This document shows, in pieces, positions 1 to 11,950 of a DNA stretch of 64,000 bases (its first letter is position 1; every line of letters begins with the position of its first letter). This DNA comes from Bursaphelenchus xylophilus (Eukaryota; Nematoda; Chromadorea; Rhabditida; Aphelenchoididae): assembly GCA_904066235.2 (NCBI GenBank), contig CAJFCV020000004.1, positions 11,470,001 to 11,534,000 on the forward strand, in the 5' to 3' direction. Below the pieces are notes generated by a model. That model was given only the letters and a program-made list of their open reading frames with translations, made no database searches and was not told the DNA's origin. A program made the position numbers and the translations under genes.

Positions 1-298
1 AATCCCAAATTTATTACCTAAAATCCCCTAATTTTTGCCTGACACGCTTCCCGCGCCTCCTACGCCCTCTGACCTTCGCTTTGTCTCGGGGACTCTTATT
101 CAAATCTCCCCGCGGCACGCCACGAAAAACGTAAGGCAAAATTGGAAATAGAGATTTCGAGCTGCGCCCAATATTTTTGATTTTTTTGAAAGAATGAATA
201 TTGTGTTAGATGGTATTGTAACTCTGCGATTTGGAATAATTTAGGGATGAATAGTATGTCAAAAATTACGTTGTTCTCAGTTTCAAGTGTTGAATATA

Positions 299-916
299 AT
301 GGATGAGTCCATCGAGCCCGGCCCATCGCGCTGTGACCCAAACATTGATCTTCCATCTATCGACGTGCCTCCAGAAAAGGTAAGATTTCTTTTTCTTTTG
401 AGCTCTTTAGTGGTACGTTGAACGATGGATATTGTGTGGAACATCCTAGCGCACGTTGTAAAAAAGAAATCTGGAAATTTGACAGTTGAAAAAGGGCACT
501 TGTCAGTTCATTATTGCATCATTTTGCAGGAACTGAGGGAGAAACGCAAGAAAGGGCTGGAGAAGGCACGAAACAAGCTGAAGCAGCTAAAGCAAAGGAA
601 GATAAAGTTAGCAGAGATCAGCAGGAACGTCTGGTTGTATAAAATGGATGAATCCATGGAGCCCGGCACATCTAGCAATGACCCAAACATTGATCTTCCA
701 TCTACCGACGTGCCTCCAGAAAATGTAAGATTTCTCTTTCTTTTGAGCTCTTTAGTGGTACGTTGAGCGATGGATATTGTGTGGAACATCCTAGCGGACG
801 TAATAAAGAAGAAATCTGGAAATTTCACAGTTGAAAAAGGGCACTTGTCAGTTCATTATTGCATCATGTTGCAGGAACTGACGGAGAAACGCAGGAAAGG
901 ACTGGAGAAGGCGTGA
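299..916 (+). CDS. Small gene built from a duplicated exon-intron unit, possibly a pseudogene
   Basis: I do not recognise this gene. Three exons can be spliced in phase: 299-379, 530-724 and 875-916 (105 aa). An acceptor (TTCTCAG) lies at about 280, just before the ATG. The first exon encodes an acidic, Pro-rich stretch (DPNIDLPS, DVPPE). The second encodes a Lys/Arg-rich helix (ELREKRKKGLEKA) followed by a second copy of the DPNIDLPS stretch. The third restarts the ELxEKRxKGLEKA helix and then meets TGA where the first copy has a sense codon. The introns after the first two exons are also near copies of each other. Reading continues open beyond that stop to a GTAAGT donor at 961 and an acceptor near 1062, so the last copy may once have been longer. 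Short, repeated and stopped early, it could be a decaying gene; the window edge may hide further 5' exons. Confidence 0.4.
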
Positions 917-960
917 GCGAAGCTGGATCAGAGGAAGCAGACGACGTTTAGAACATTTCA
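302..960 (+). repeat. Tandem duplication of a ~345 bp exon-intron unit
   Basis: The block at about 302-640 is repeated at about 645-960, including the same GTAAGATTTCT donor, the GGATATTGTGTGGAACATCC intron segment and the TTGCAGGAACTG acceptor. Copies differ by scattered substitutions, so the duplication is not brand new. Confidence 0.8.
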
Positions 961-1689
961 AGGTAAGTTTGTGACGTTGCCTTTTTGATTTTTTGTTTTT
1001 CTAGGCCATTGAGTTTATAAGCTTCTGTGGTTATACCTAAAATAATATAATTGATATTTCAGCCGGTCCATGTTGAAGTAGAATGTGAAAGCCGGCATAA
1101 TGTACCAATGGGTGTGGAGATTGAATTCCGAGTTCAGATTGCATCCGACAAATTCGATGGATTGTCGAAAATTTATGTAATTTTAATTATTCTTATTGGT
1201 TTGATGTTTAGGTGGAAATAAAGAAGATTCGATGAATTTCAATTTGGTAGTGGTCTGTTGTAGCAGGATCAAAGCCCTGCTACTCTTGTAAACCTCGGAA
1301 GAGCTCGAATTCGGTCAGATTCATCGATTTTGATCCAATTTTGCCTAGTACAATATAATTTCTTTTCTCTTCTTCGATCAATCTAAGAAGTTCGGGGTGC
1401 ACCTCCTAGATGCCTTTCGATGCTTTCTCGCCGGTTTCACACGTAATTTGTTGTTTATTAGAATTTTGGAATCATTTTTGTTATTTATTTGTAAAGGTTT
1501 CAGCGTATGAAATGTCGGAAACATTTTCCCGCGAATTTCTCTATTTCCACTTTTTTCGTGGCGTGCCGCGGAATCATAATATATTCCATTCTTTCAGCGG
1601 TTTCATTCTCCCATCGCTTCAAGGACGGAGGGGAAAAAGAGAGCGAGAAAAGGGCCGACCAAAAAAGTTGAGTCGCGTGAGGGCTGAAA

Positions 1690-2311
1690 AAGGAAGACTA
1701 TAATAAGAGAGAAGTTGGAATCTGCACCAGAAATTTTGCCTTTTTTTTTGGCGATTTTGAATGTAAGTTGATGAGGTGGGTTCGACGCATTTTTCCTCGG
1801 ATTTCACCGGATTTTTGGGGGGTTTTATTAATTATTTAGGAAGTTATAGGCAAAAACAAAGCTTGAAGTTAGGGTTCTGGGGTAAAATTGGGAATTTTTT
1901 AGTGAAACAATTGGGAAAATTATGTTGTTTTAGGTTCAAGTTGACTTTTTTTGATGTTTTCTCCAATTTGAAAAGCTTTAAGTGCCTAAAAAGGTCTTGG
2001 GAAAGAATTGAGAAGTGTTTTCATGTTGTAAAATACAAATTTGAAAAAGATTTTTGTAGTTTCTAGGTGAAGATTTTCAAAAAATACATTATTTTAGGTA
2101 TAGATTGGCGAAATTTTCATATTTTATTTTTTCCAAGCATTTCGAACACCTAAAATAGCTTTGAAATTGAATTTCCGACCTTTTTATCACGAGAAACGTC
2201 GAGTTACATTCCATTTTCATCGCTTTATGTAACTTTTTTATGGTTTGATCTAGTGTGCAAGACCAAATTTCGCCTTTTTTTTGAGCGTTGTAATATTTTT
2301 TTTGTTTTCAG
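1690..2311 (+). other. Probable 5' untranslated exon and intron, or trans-splice site, of the carrier gene
   Basis: A donor-like GTAAGT lies at about 1763 and a strong acceptor TTTTGTTTTCAG ends at 2311, 49 bases before the carrier start codon. This fits either a cis-spliced 5' UTR intron or an SL1-type trans-splice site. No coding sequence is evident between them. Confidence 0.4.
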
Positions 2312-2360
2312 ATCATTTCTCACGCCTTAATCAAGACGAATACGTGAGAATTCTGGAGCA

Positions 2361-3851
2361 ATGGGCAAATTGAAGGAGGCTTTCCAGCAAATTACGGCCG
2401 GAGGATCAGCGGGTAGGTGAAGGTTAATATTGGTCGATTTTGATATCGAAAGCTTGTTATTTTTGCTCTTGATGGGCTAATTATTGAATTTCGAGGCCTT
2501 TTGTGGCTTGGGAACTTGATTTTTTACAAATTTTGTCGTTAATTTATGTTATCCTTCAGGTCTGGTAGAAGTATGTGTAATGCACCCGTTGGATGTGATG
2601 AAAACCCGCTTACAACTTGGGAGTCAGTTCTACAAGGGACTGGGCGATGTTTTCCGAAAGACCCTAACGGAAGAAGGCATTCGCGGGTTTTATAAAGGCA
2701 TTATTCCACCGATTATTGCCGAAACCCCGAAAAGAGCGACGAAATTCCTGACATTCGAACAATACAAGCACGCTTTCCAAAGCTTCCATGGAATACCGGA
2801 GTGGGGTGTAAGTGTTTGAATAATGTTCTGAGGGTATTTTTTGTGGTTCCAGAATATTTTGACCTTATTTTAGGTAACAAGTTGAAAAATTTTAAATTTT
2901 TTTGAAATTTCTTGGTGATTTTGAATGTAGAATTTTAGACACAAATGAAAATGAGATTTGAACACTTTTGAGAGTTTTTTTTTTCGCATTTTCTCGGATA
3001 TTTTTTATATTATTTTAGGTATCATCTTGAAAATTTTTGCGATTTCTCTCTATTTTTGAATGGAAAATGTCAGAAAACCAAAGAAAATAAGTTAATTCTG
3101 CTGTTAGGTAAACGAACAAAATTTAATTTTGCTATTTTGAATTCATTTTTACCTTATTTTACTCAAAATTTCGAAAAAATCGTTGTTTTTAGCAAATTTC
3201 CTTGGCTGGAGCGGCAGCTGGGTTAACCGAAGCCTGCGTAAATACCCCATTCGAATTAGTAAAGGTCAGACTTCAATCGGATCGGTCAAAAACTAACGTA
3301 AGTTTACGAGTTGATTTTTATTTAGGCGTCAAATTGCGGTTTTTATATTTTTGATTTTTTCTCAATTTTTGTAAATTTTTTGCTTATAAATGCCTTTTCA
3401 GATCAAAACAAGTCGTCAGGTGGCGAAGGAGGTCCTAAACACCCGAGGGATTCGCGGGATTTACACCGCTTTGGGCGCCACGATGTACCGAAACGGCACC
3501 TGGAATTGTATCTACTTCGGTCTGTATCATAATGTCAAACCGCTCTTGCCCACGGATCCGGTCCAAAACTTGCTCTCTCGAATGGGTGTCGGGTTTTGCG
3601 CGGGCACAATTGCATCAGTCGCCAATATTCCATTCGACGTCGTGAAGAGTCGAATCCAAGCCCAAGCCGAGGGAACCCAATGGAAATACAGAAATACTTG
3701 GCAGGCAATTGGGCTGGTCTACAAAGAAGAGGGTATCGCCGCACTTTATAGAGGAATCGTCCCGAAAGTCATGAGATTAGGACCCGGCGGAGCGATCATG
3801 TTGATAGTGTTTGAGACTGTCAACGATTTCTTGAAGAAAATCATGGATTAG
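2361..3851 (+). CDS. Mitochondrial 2-oxodicarboxylate carrier (SLC25A21 / ODC family)
   Basis: Four exons splice in phase: 2361-2412, 2560-2807, 3193-3297 and 3402-3851, giving 284 aa, near the usual ~290-300 aa of SLC25 carriers. All three mitochondrial-carrier repeats are present, each with its P-x-[D/E]-x-x-[K/R]-x-R signature: PLDVMKTR, PFELVKVR and PFDVVKSR. The text ETPKRATKFLTFEQYK and the C-terminal VMRLGPGGAIMLIVFE are characteristic of the oxodicarboxylate branch. This branch exchanges 2-oxoadipate and 2-oxoglutarate across the inner mitochondrial membrane in lysine and tryptophan breakdown. The first exon is short (MGKLKEAFQQITAGGSAG), starting six helices. The ATG is the first after the TTTTCAG acceptor at 2311. 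The next gene is convergent, so no operon link is suggested. Family assignment is firm; substrate is inferred from family. Confidence 0.9.
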
Positions 3852-4955
3852 ATGTCGGGACAAGTCTAGTTAGAAGCAGAGAATAGAGAAAGAAGTGATT
3901 TGTCTTACTATAGGATGAATTTGGAGGTAATTTGTCTTAATGTAGGCGAATTTTGAGGTATTTTTTTCTTACTGTAGGAGTACAGTAGTCTTTATAGCCG
4001 TTTGATTTTTTTAGGAAGGTTATTGAGGTTCGGAACTCAGATTTTGATGAAATTTGGTAACAGTTTACAGAAAAAAATTTTTATTTTTTTTTTGTTTGCA
4101 AAAACAACCGAGGTTTTTTGCACGAAATTTGGGAATTTTTCCCTAATATCTCGGCTCAAATTACAAAATTCGAGCGAAATTTTTTGGGAAATTATATATG
4201 CCATAGGTAACACATACAAAATTTGAAGAAAATCTGAGCGTCTCGCCTCGAGAACTTCCATTTTTAGTTTTTATCGTACAAAATTGATGTCTAAAATAAG
4301 GTCAAAACTCGATTGTTTTGTCTAAATTTTCATCTAAATGTAGTCTAAACCACTATCTAGAATTTTATAGCCGTTCTTGGCCGAATATTTTGTTGTTTCT
4401 TCCCTAACCTTGCCCCAAAAAATACATATCATTTATGTTGTTATAAACGGGTCAAACCCCAAGAATTTTTCTTCAATAAAGAAAAACGTTTATACATTAA
4501 ATCAACATATTAACATAATACTGAATCAAAGATTTGTAATAGAAGTTTGCTTTCCAAACAACGGAAACAACAATTTCTTTGTTTCGACGGCCGAAAGTGG
4601 AGATTATTAGAGCGGCCGATCCAGTTTGGAGAAATATACGGACCAGTAACTGAAAAAAATATTGGAGAGTGGTGATAAAGATTTAATTTGTTAAAATTGT
4701 TTTTTTGAAATTTTAAGTTTTTGTTCGGCAGGGAAATCAATTACTTTTCTAAAAATAACAGAAAATGGCAACAAAATAAGCCTTTTTTAATGGCTAATCC
4801 CTGAAAGCCCTTGTTAATTAGCAGTTTTTCCGCTGTTTTTTATTGTTGGGTCGATAAAAAAATAAAAATAAAATAAATCAAAAAAAAAAAATTTTTTTAA
4901 ATTTTTTGGTGCTTAAATTTGCACTTTTTTCCGTGATTTCGCGAAAATTTAGGAC
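3852..4955. other. Intergenic region between convergent genes
   Basis: This holds the 3' ends of the carrier and the ion-channel gene. At 4010-4262 an imperfect inverted repeat (left AACTCAGATTTTGATGAAA, right GAAAATCTGAGCGTCTCGC) belongs to the CAAGTGCGACGCTCAGATTTT repeat family. The rest is A/T-rich with no supported gene. Confidence 0.5.
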
Positions 4956-6880
4956 CTACACGATGTTGAAGAAGAGGAAAGAAAGTGGGAACATCATCAT
5001 TGAGCATCTGTCGACCTGTATGGAAGTGATTTGGAAGTCGCGGTCCTGCCACCATTGATGCATCCGCCGCCGCCAGCCCTTGCAACACGTGCAGACCGCG
5101 AACCGCCTTCGGGCATTGGGGAAACGCATCGGCTTTGGGATGTCGTCGTTCTCGCCATTTCGGCCCGGCACCGCCAACGTCGTGGATTCGGGAGTTCCGG
5201 CCCGCAAACTGGGGCTCGGACTGCGACTGTGGTCAGCGACATGGTTGGCAACAGCACGAAGTTTTGGCCCCTCCTCGTCGGGCTTCTCTTTATTTTCCGT
5301 TTTTCCCTTTAGCAACGCCGCGAATCCGCCCGTCTTTTTGACTCCATTGGCTTCATTACTTTTACCATCGTGTTTGCGCGTTTTCCGGATCTGATTCAAC
5401 CAATGGCCGAGAACTTTGCTCCCAATTTGCTGTTCGCGCTCCCAACGACTCAACTGGCAGACGATGGCCATCTCCACCAAAGTGCAGAAGATGAAGATTA
5501 CACTGAAAATTCGAAGAGGTGTTTGATAGAAACTGTTGCAAAAAAACGGCTCCCGCGTTGCTTGCAGCTTACCTAATAATCATCCACACGTCCAGACACT
5601 TGATGTAACTGACTCGGGGAAGATGCCGCAACACGTTGCCGAATTGAAACGTCAACGCCAGTAGACTAAACTCAAGTTAAAATAGTCAAATCAATCGCTC
5701 ACCTCGAAACACCCAACGTGATCCTCGCCGACACTGATCGCACATCGAAGAAGAACCCAACCCAAGAGCTGATCACAGTCAATGATGTCGGGAAATACGA
5801 TTGAAAAAGGTAGAATCCGTAGCGCCGCGCGAATGTGAACTTGACCTGAGCTCGGTCCCAGACTCCATTCGGATATTCGAGACGTTGATGATCCGTTGAC
5901 CAGCCAATTAAGTCAAAATCCGGGAGTTCAACGTCTTCCATCATGGTCACTGGAACGTCATGCCAAAGAAGTCGAACCTCGTCAGTATTAAAGGAGTAAC
6001 TTTCGAAGACCAATTGACATTGAATGGAATCAAAGGGAAACATTTTCTGAAAGAGGGATGATGATTAAAACGAACAGACAAAGTCGATGCTCGCAATGCA
6101 AGGTGGGCTATGCTTCACGAAATGGTCGAAAAAGAGGTCGAACACTTCTCCTGTTTTTACTTACCAAGTCCATTTTGCAAGGCGCTTTGACTTTGAGCCG
6201 GAAATTCGACCATACCAACCCGTGTTCATACAGAATAACAAAAGTATTCTCCGATGGAGACTTGTGGATCGACGCTTCTTTACTACTGAAAATGAAGGAT
6301 GCAGAGTTATGCCTTTTTCGTCAGAAAACGATTTTTTTCGGCTTGTAACTTACTTAATAATACACGTATCAGGTGTCCACATTTTCTCCCGAAAATCGCT
6401 CTTTAACGTGATATTTGTTGTGCAGACATTCAAGTGTTTGAAGCTTAGTCTAGGATCCAGCCAGATCTCACTGTACATGACGTCTAGTTCGAAATCTCCC
6501 GTGATTTCCGAGATCCCCGACACTCCTTGAACGTGCAGCTCGATGGTGACGTTCACCCCATCGGCTTCGGGCAAAAGATGTGTATCGTAATCCTTGAGCA
6601 ATTGTTCAATAATACTTCCCAAATTCAGGCTGTTCCGTGTACATCGTTGGCCAGCCAGACGCGCCGTTTGCGCCGTTGGAAGGCATATGCAAATCAGCAG
6701 GAATAAGGTTAGATAAAACGAGGAGTTGACGTAATAGTTAACGAATTTGACAAGATTAAAGTGTTTGACATTGAATTTAAAGCTGTTGACGTGTACCCGT
6801 TGTTCGTCACTCGCTGCAATATTACTGTAGTTACATAGCGGAGGTATGCATTGACTGGCTTCATCACCCGGCTTCTTCAT
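4956..6880 (-). CDS. Cys-loop ligand-gated ion channel subunit (nematode LGC/ACC-like)
   Basis: Five exons on the minus strand splice in phase: 6880-6354, 6285-6165, 6046-5703, 5665-5573 and 5502-4956, giving 543 aa. The diagnostic Cys-loop is intact and is assembled across two exons: C-x-M-D-L, then FPFD, then C, with 13 residues between the cysteines. It is followed by M1 ([18 protein letters not shown]), the M1-M2 linker VRSVSAR, M2 ([18 protein letters not shown]), M3 ([14 protein letters not shown]), a long Lys/Ser/Pro-rich intracellular loop of about 140 residues, and M4 ([14 protein letters not shown]) at the very C-terminus. The SAR linker resembles the PAR motif of anion-selective members, so chloride permeability is a reasonable inference. 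The ligand cannot be told. The hydrophobic signal ([13 protein letters not shown]) starts only about 50 residues after the chosen ATG. The upstream exon 7179-7101 carries an in-frame stop, so 6880 is the only ATG I can support, but an alternative first exon is possible. Confidence 0.85.
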
Positions 6881-7100
6881 TATTACATCCAGAGGGCGGT
6901 GAGGTTGTGTGGAGCGTGCTGAGGCCAGCACCAACCCGCAGTTGTGCGAAAAAGAACAGTTTTTACGGATGCTTGTGTTGACCTGAAATTTTGAGACAAT
7001 TATTGCTTCTCCGTCATCATCATTCTGCTCTGTCGTCAGCCTGATGCAGAAATGTTTCTTGTAGACGTGTTTTGACGTTCCTTTGCTTCTGGTTACTTAC

Positions 7101-7179
7101 ACTGTCAGCTTGTGTACGCGCCGAACTGCCTTTTGCCAAACATCTGAGTGTTATTAGGACGAGTGGGCCGCAGGATTTT
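7101..7179 (-). other. Putative 5' untranslated exon of the ion-channel gene
   Basis: On the minus strand a TGTTGCAG acceptor precedes 7179 and a GTAAGT donor follows 7101. Another acceptor (AAATTTCAG) at 6984 starts the exon that contains the channel ATG. The frame joining the two has a TAA inside 7101-7179 and no ATG after it, so it would be non-coding. Confidence 0.4.
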
Positions 7180-7471
7180 CTGCAACACATACGTTGAACG
7201 GTGAAGTTGGCAAAAACAACATGAACACTGGAACTCTCGGCGCGAATATAATTAAGGGGCGAGATAGGACAGAGTTCACGTCACGGCAGAGGACGTTTGA
7301 GAGCTCAAAATGTGACCAGTTGTTCCTAGTTTGAAGGGCCGCAATATTAGGGGGATATTTTGACAAGTCTAATAGAGGAAGGACTTGTGTTCAGCGAATC
7401 GCGACTGAGCTGAAACGGAGACGAGGAGGCGGTTTATATAGCAGTACAGTTAACCGACGATTAGATTTTTT

Positions 7472-7953
7472 TGCAAGGAAATTTGGGTCTTCAACAATGT
7501 AACGCTCAAATCTTGATGATACTCGGCAAAAATCAATAAAAAGCTTTCCGAAGATTTTTAAAGCGGATTTTTAAGCTTCCGCTATGAAGAAACTACGAGA
7601 TATTGAGGTCAAAAGGTGCCAAAATTTGACTTTTTGGACAATTTATCCGTGAAAAATAATCATTCGTTACAATGAATAAAATGCAACGTTTGCACAGAAC
7701 ACTCAATTTTCTCACGCGTGCTCTTCATTTTTTTGCGCAAATTTGGCAGAGATATGGACAAAAAGTGTTTCTCTTCCCGATCAACTCTCTCATTTTGCGA
7801 GTTCTCTCTTCGACAAAGCCATTTGAATATCCTAGCTCCGAATGAAAGCGTGAGTCAGAATTGCCAGTGATGAACATGTGGACTAATGAAATTAGGGATT
7901 CAAAATTTCAAGCAATTCTGATCCTCGCGCCTTGAGAATTTCCTTGGAGAAAG
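7472..7953. repeat. Inverted-repeat element, CGCTCAGATTTT family relative
   Basis: Left end GCAAGGAAATTTGGGTCTTC with CGCTCAAATCTTGATGA; right end CAATTCTGATCCTCGCGCC then GAATTTCCTTG. The inverted ends and internal text (GATATTGAG, AGAGATATGGACAAAAAGTG) match the general plan of this family. It lies just upstream of the ion-channel gene. Confidence 0.4.
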
Positions 7954-8485
7954 TACGTTATATGAGAACTAATACAAATTAAAAACAAGCCTAGACGCAG
8001 AACATCTTCTCATTAAACGAGATGTTATTTTCCTTAAAATATACAGAGTAAGGCCATGTTCTTTACTTTGGCTTCTCATCTCCTTCCATGGCCAAGTAAA
8101 TCAAAAATTCTTTCGTGTGAGAACCTTGGCCAAACGGAATGAAATCCGTTGTTTCTTTCGAAGGTAGAAAATATCACACGTGAGAGGGGTACAGGTTCTT
8201 CGATGGAAGATAATCTCACGTACACAGCACATGTTACAAAGGAATGGAAGAAATCCGTTGAATAAATTTGAGGTTGAAAAAATGTTGCAAATCCGCGCTA
8301 CAATTTTTTTTGGAAAGACAGGCTAACAATGAAAAGTATCTCAAGGAACGACATTTAGCTTTTCTTCAAATTTCGTATTTGAAACCTCCAAAAACCTCAC
8401 AGAAAGGGTTAGCTCATGCTTTGAAAATCAAGATATTCAACGATCTTTGCAGACGTGAGAAAATGGGAAACAAGAAATCTCGCTT

Positions 8486-9144
8486 ATGAGTTCTAAACTT
8501 AATTATGCCGGGTTCCATCAAAATCCGCGTCTCTCATTCCGATGGCGTTTTCGACCAACCAAAAAAAACTCAATGAGAAGAAAGTCGTCTAAACACTGCC
8601 ATAACAAACTCAAAATCTCGAAACCTATTTACAAAACGTCTGAAACCAACGGTAATCTGTTTTTTACTCATCCCGGGTTGCTAGGAAGTCAAAATAAAAA
8701 GTTAGAGGGTCAAAACGCCGCTTCCAAACTCCAAAACAGAGATAAAATTTCGTGGTCAGAAGAGAGAATTCCAAAAAATAGGAGAAAATCAGCACAGATG
8801 TCGGGCTCGATTTACGAGGGCTTTGATATTATTCTTAAGAATATTCGGAAAAAATCGACTGAAATCATGTGTAACAGTTGAGACAATGGATGAGAAATGG
8901 GTTCAAAAGTCATTTGGAGAGGGAAAACAATGTGGGAAACAATATTGTTAGTAGAATAGTAAAAAGAGTGTTTTTGAGGGCGCTGTCTAGTTTAAAAGTC
9001 TTTGAAACTCGACGGAAAGTTAAGATTACGATTTTTGTAGGCACGTACGAGCTTTTTAGTAGCTTTTTAGCTGACGCTATGCAGAATGTTAAGGCTGAAA
9101 AAACTGGAAAAAGAGGGATATTGGATATTTTTGACGACTGTTAA
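8486..9144 (+). other. Two overlapping Lys/Arg-rich ORFs of unknown origin
   Basis: ORF 8486-8881 begins with ATG and encodes 131 aa rich in Lys, Ser and Asn (for example KNSMRRKSSKHCHNKLKISK). A second frame, 8878-9144, continues with similar composition (LERENNVGNNIVSRIVKRVF). Their ends overlap by four bases in different frames, so this could be one older reading frame broken by an indel. No splice sites, domain or family is recognised. The two-frame continuity and composition suggest a decayed transposon or virus-like gene more than chance, but I cannot name it. Confidence 0.25.
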
Positions 9145-11947
9145 AAAATCAATTTGAATTTGTCAACTAAAAGTTCATCTTTTCAGCGGAATACACAAAA
9201 AGAAAGAGGGGAAAAACATTTTCCTCTGTGACCATCTATCCACCTTCCCTACAGCCTCTGGGCTTCAAAACGCGTTGAATATTTGCGGCTCGCTTTGCAA
9301 ATTTCAATATGTCAAAGCTAAAACTTTGAAATATTGAAGCGTGGGTAGCAATTGCCGGCGAAATTTGAAGAAAATTGAGTTGTTGTGTCTGCCTGAACCC
9401 AACGCATTAGGAATTCGATGATTTTTCCCGTTCGTAATTTGCAGCGCTCCACAAACCCCACAGTAACCCTGTGATTTTTAGCAGTCTGAAAGTTCAGCTC
9501 TCTCAAATCCGCTCGCCGCAAAGTCCCGTTCTATTTTCGATCCAAAAGTTCGCATAAAGTCAGAAAAATTCCAAAAACCGAATTTCCCGTGCAGCGCCTT
9601 ATAAAGTGGAACAGAAAAACGAGAATCCCTTCCGCGAAGTTTCTGTGTGTCCCCACCACCTCTCCTTTGCCACTTCGCGCACGTTCCTCGAATAATTCGA
9701 CGTTTAGCACTCGAGGAGGAAAAAACTTTTTGCCAGCGGCAAAATTGCTTGTTTTAATAGAGTGCTAGACGGAATGGGGGGTGAGGGAACAAGTGATGTT
9801 TCAAAATTTGAGGGATATTTTGAAGCAACAAAAAAGAATCGAGAATGACAAATGCTGTTCCTTCTCTCCTCAGAATAGAAAATGATATTCGAGAGGAGGG
9901 GATTTGGGGGACGGCGAAAAATGGTCGGAGTAATAAGAAAATTCGAAATTAAGGAGCTCATGGTGTGGCGCACAGACCTTGGCGAAAGTTGGAATAAGTT
10001 AATGCTAAGGCATTCCAAAACATAAGGTAAAAAAATGTTTTTCTCTGGCCGCTCTCTGCGTTTTGCCTACGCGCTCGGCCGCAAAAATCGTTGAATATCT
10101 CGGCTGCCCCTGCAACCTGCGAGCTAAAATTTTTATACCCAAAATGTGTACCTAGTTTAAAGAAAATTTCAGCGTCGCAACAGAGCTACTCACGTTGTTG
10201 TTGAACAGCGAAAAATTGCAAAAGAAAGTGCAGAAAAATCCGAGCTTCCTGATAGCTATGTGATCTCTGATTTTTGTCCTCTCAAAACTATACTTCGTTT
10301 ACATTCCCTGATATCCTTCCAAATGGCTGATAATACTTCCAAAAACCTTATACAATCACATCGTTAGTATTCGAACTCTCCGCAAACCTTTGCATATAAA
10401 CTTTTCTCCGCACAATTTGGGGTAATTGTGGGGGAAAAAGCGGCCTATGACAACACCCGTTTTTCGCTTTTCAAATTAATCCGTTCATGAGAAAGTAGGG
10501 GGCCCTTGTGAATACCAATGTTTCCGGACAGGGAACTTTCGAACTCGCCAAATCTATGCCCAATGGAGCTGAAAAGAACATCCGCGATGTTTGCTCAAAT
10601 TTCCCGAAATTAGCAATTTTAGCGAATGCAAAAAAAATTTTTGTGGCAAATTTCTTTTTTTTGGGCAAATTGACGCCCTTTTGCCAAGAGTTGCGGTTCT
10701 TTGATGCTGAATTCTTGGAGATGGAGTAATAAGCTTACGCGAAAGTTGGGCAAATTTGGATTAATTTTTTTAAGCATAGTGTAACAGGCCATCGAGATTT
10801 TTTGATTAGAAACTGTCAAAAAAAATTTTTATTCACGAATTTCAGGCTGTGACATTCAATTTTCTACAAAAAATAGGATTTTAATAGGCGGGAACCGAAA
10901 AGTTACAAGTAAAAAAACGTTTTTCATCTCTCCGATTCTCCTGATTTCGCATGGTCTCTCGAAAACGCAATCGTTGAATATGTGGTCTATCGTAGTTTGG
11001 AGAACATGCTCACAGTTATTTTCACTGTTCCGAGAAACAAAACCCGCAATCTCCCAAAAAATAAACTTTGTACGACAATTATAACAAGTCTAAAACCGGA
11101 CCCAATTCCCAGAGGCTGCAAAACTGCAGACGTCAATCTTTGTCGTCCAGAGGAAAAATTAGTTTCCTAGGTATGGGCTGATATTATATTTAATACTGCT
11201 TTTTTTTTAGCTAAACAGCATGAAAAAAAATCTCTAGCACTTTTTGAAGCTTTGATAATGGCTATACAAGCTATAAGATGACTATACAAAAATTCTTTGA
11301 ACAGTAGTAAGAATGTCTTGACATTACCTTGCAAGGTGGTAATGTCAAAACATGGCCCTTCAAAATTCGCTTTTCGCTACTCGAAGACGGCTCTGTTTGC
11401 TACAAAAAGAACAAGACAAATTATGGAGAATGCACTTTACGTCAGCATCTGAATTGTTCCTCCTCGCCGTTGACGATAATTGGGTGGACAAAGGAATGGC
11501 TAAACACTGTGCTTTCAAGTCTCGCAAACAAGTGTTGAACCTCGGCGATCAAAAACTTTTTTTGAACAAACAAAATTTGATAAAACTTGTCCAAAAATAG
11601 AGACAGAGAGGTACTCTAGTCGATTGTGTCCGTACTTTTGCGGACATAATCTATGTCGCCGACGTGTGAATTTTTGAACATTTTAACAGACAGTCTGGCT
11701 CTTCAGCGGAGATTTTTTTGGGTAACGATGACCTCTGCATGGCTAAGAATGAATTAATTATATACACCCTAAGTTCTATGAAAAATGCAACATAAAAGCA
11801 AAATTCTTCTCGGATTCGTCGTAAACAAGCCCTCGGGCCCCAAGAACTAAAAGAAGAAACACTCAATTTGGCCCCAATTTTTGCCAACTAAATTGACATT
11901 GCACTTCTCATTTACATCAGACCACTAACTTGGCAAAACAAGTGTAC
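9145..11947. other. Gene-poor repeat-rich stretch
   Basis: No gene is supported. About 10035-10230 and 10470-10830 contain half-copies of the CGCTCAGATTTT family (GCTCTCTGCGTTTTGCCTAC, ATCTCGGCTG, AATTTCAGCGTCGCAAC). The rest is AT-rich sequence with short chance ORFs only. Confidence 0.4.
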
Positions 11948-11950
11948 TAA

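Noticed and set aside
4997..5480. Several overlapping ORFs on both strands
   Set aside because: They are shadows of the large last exon of the ion-channel gene, which is GC-richer than its surroundings.
8268..9144. Three back-to-back overlapping ORFs that look like a bacterial operon
   Set aside because: The first frame starts with TTG rather than ATG, the genome is clearly eukaryotic, and no functional match is seen. I kept only the two later frames as a low-confidence feature.
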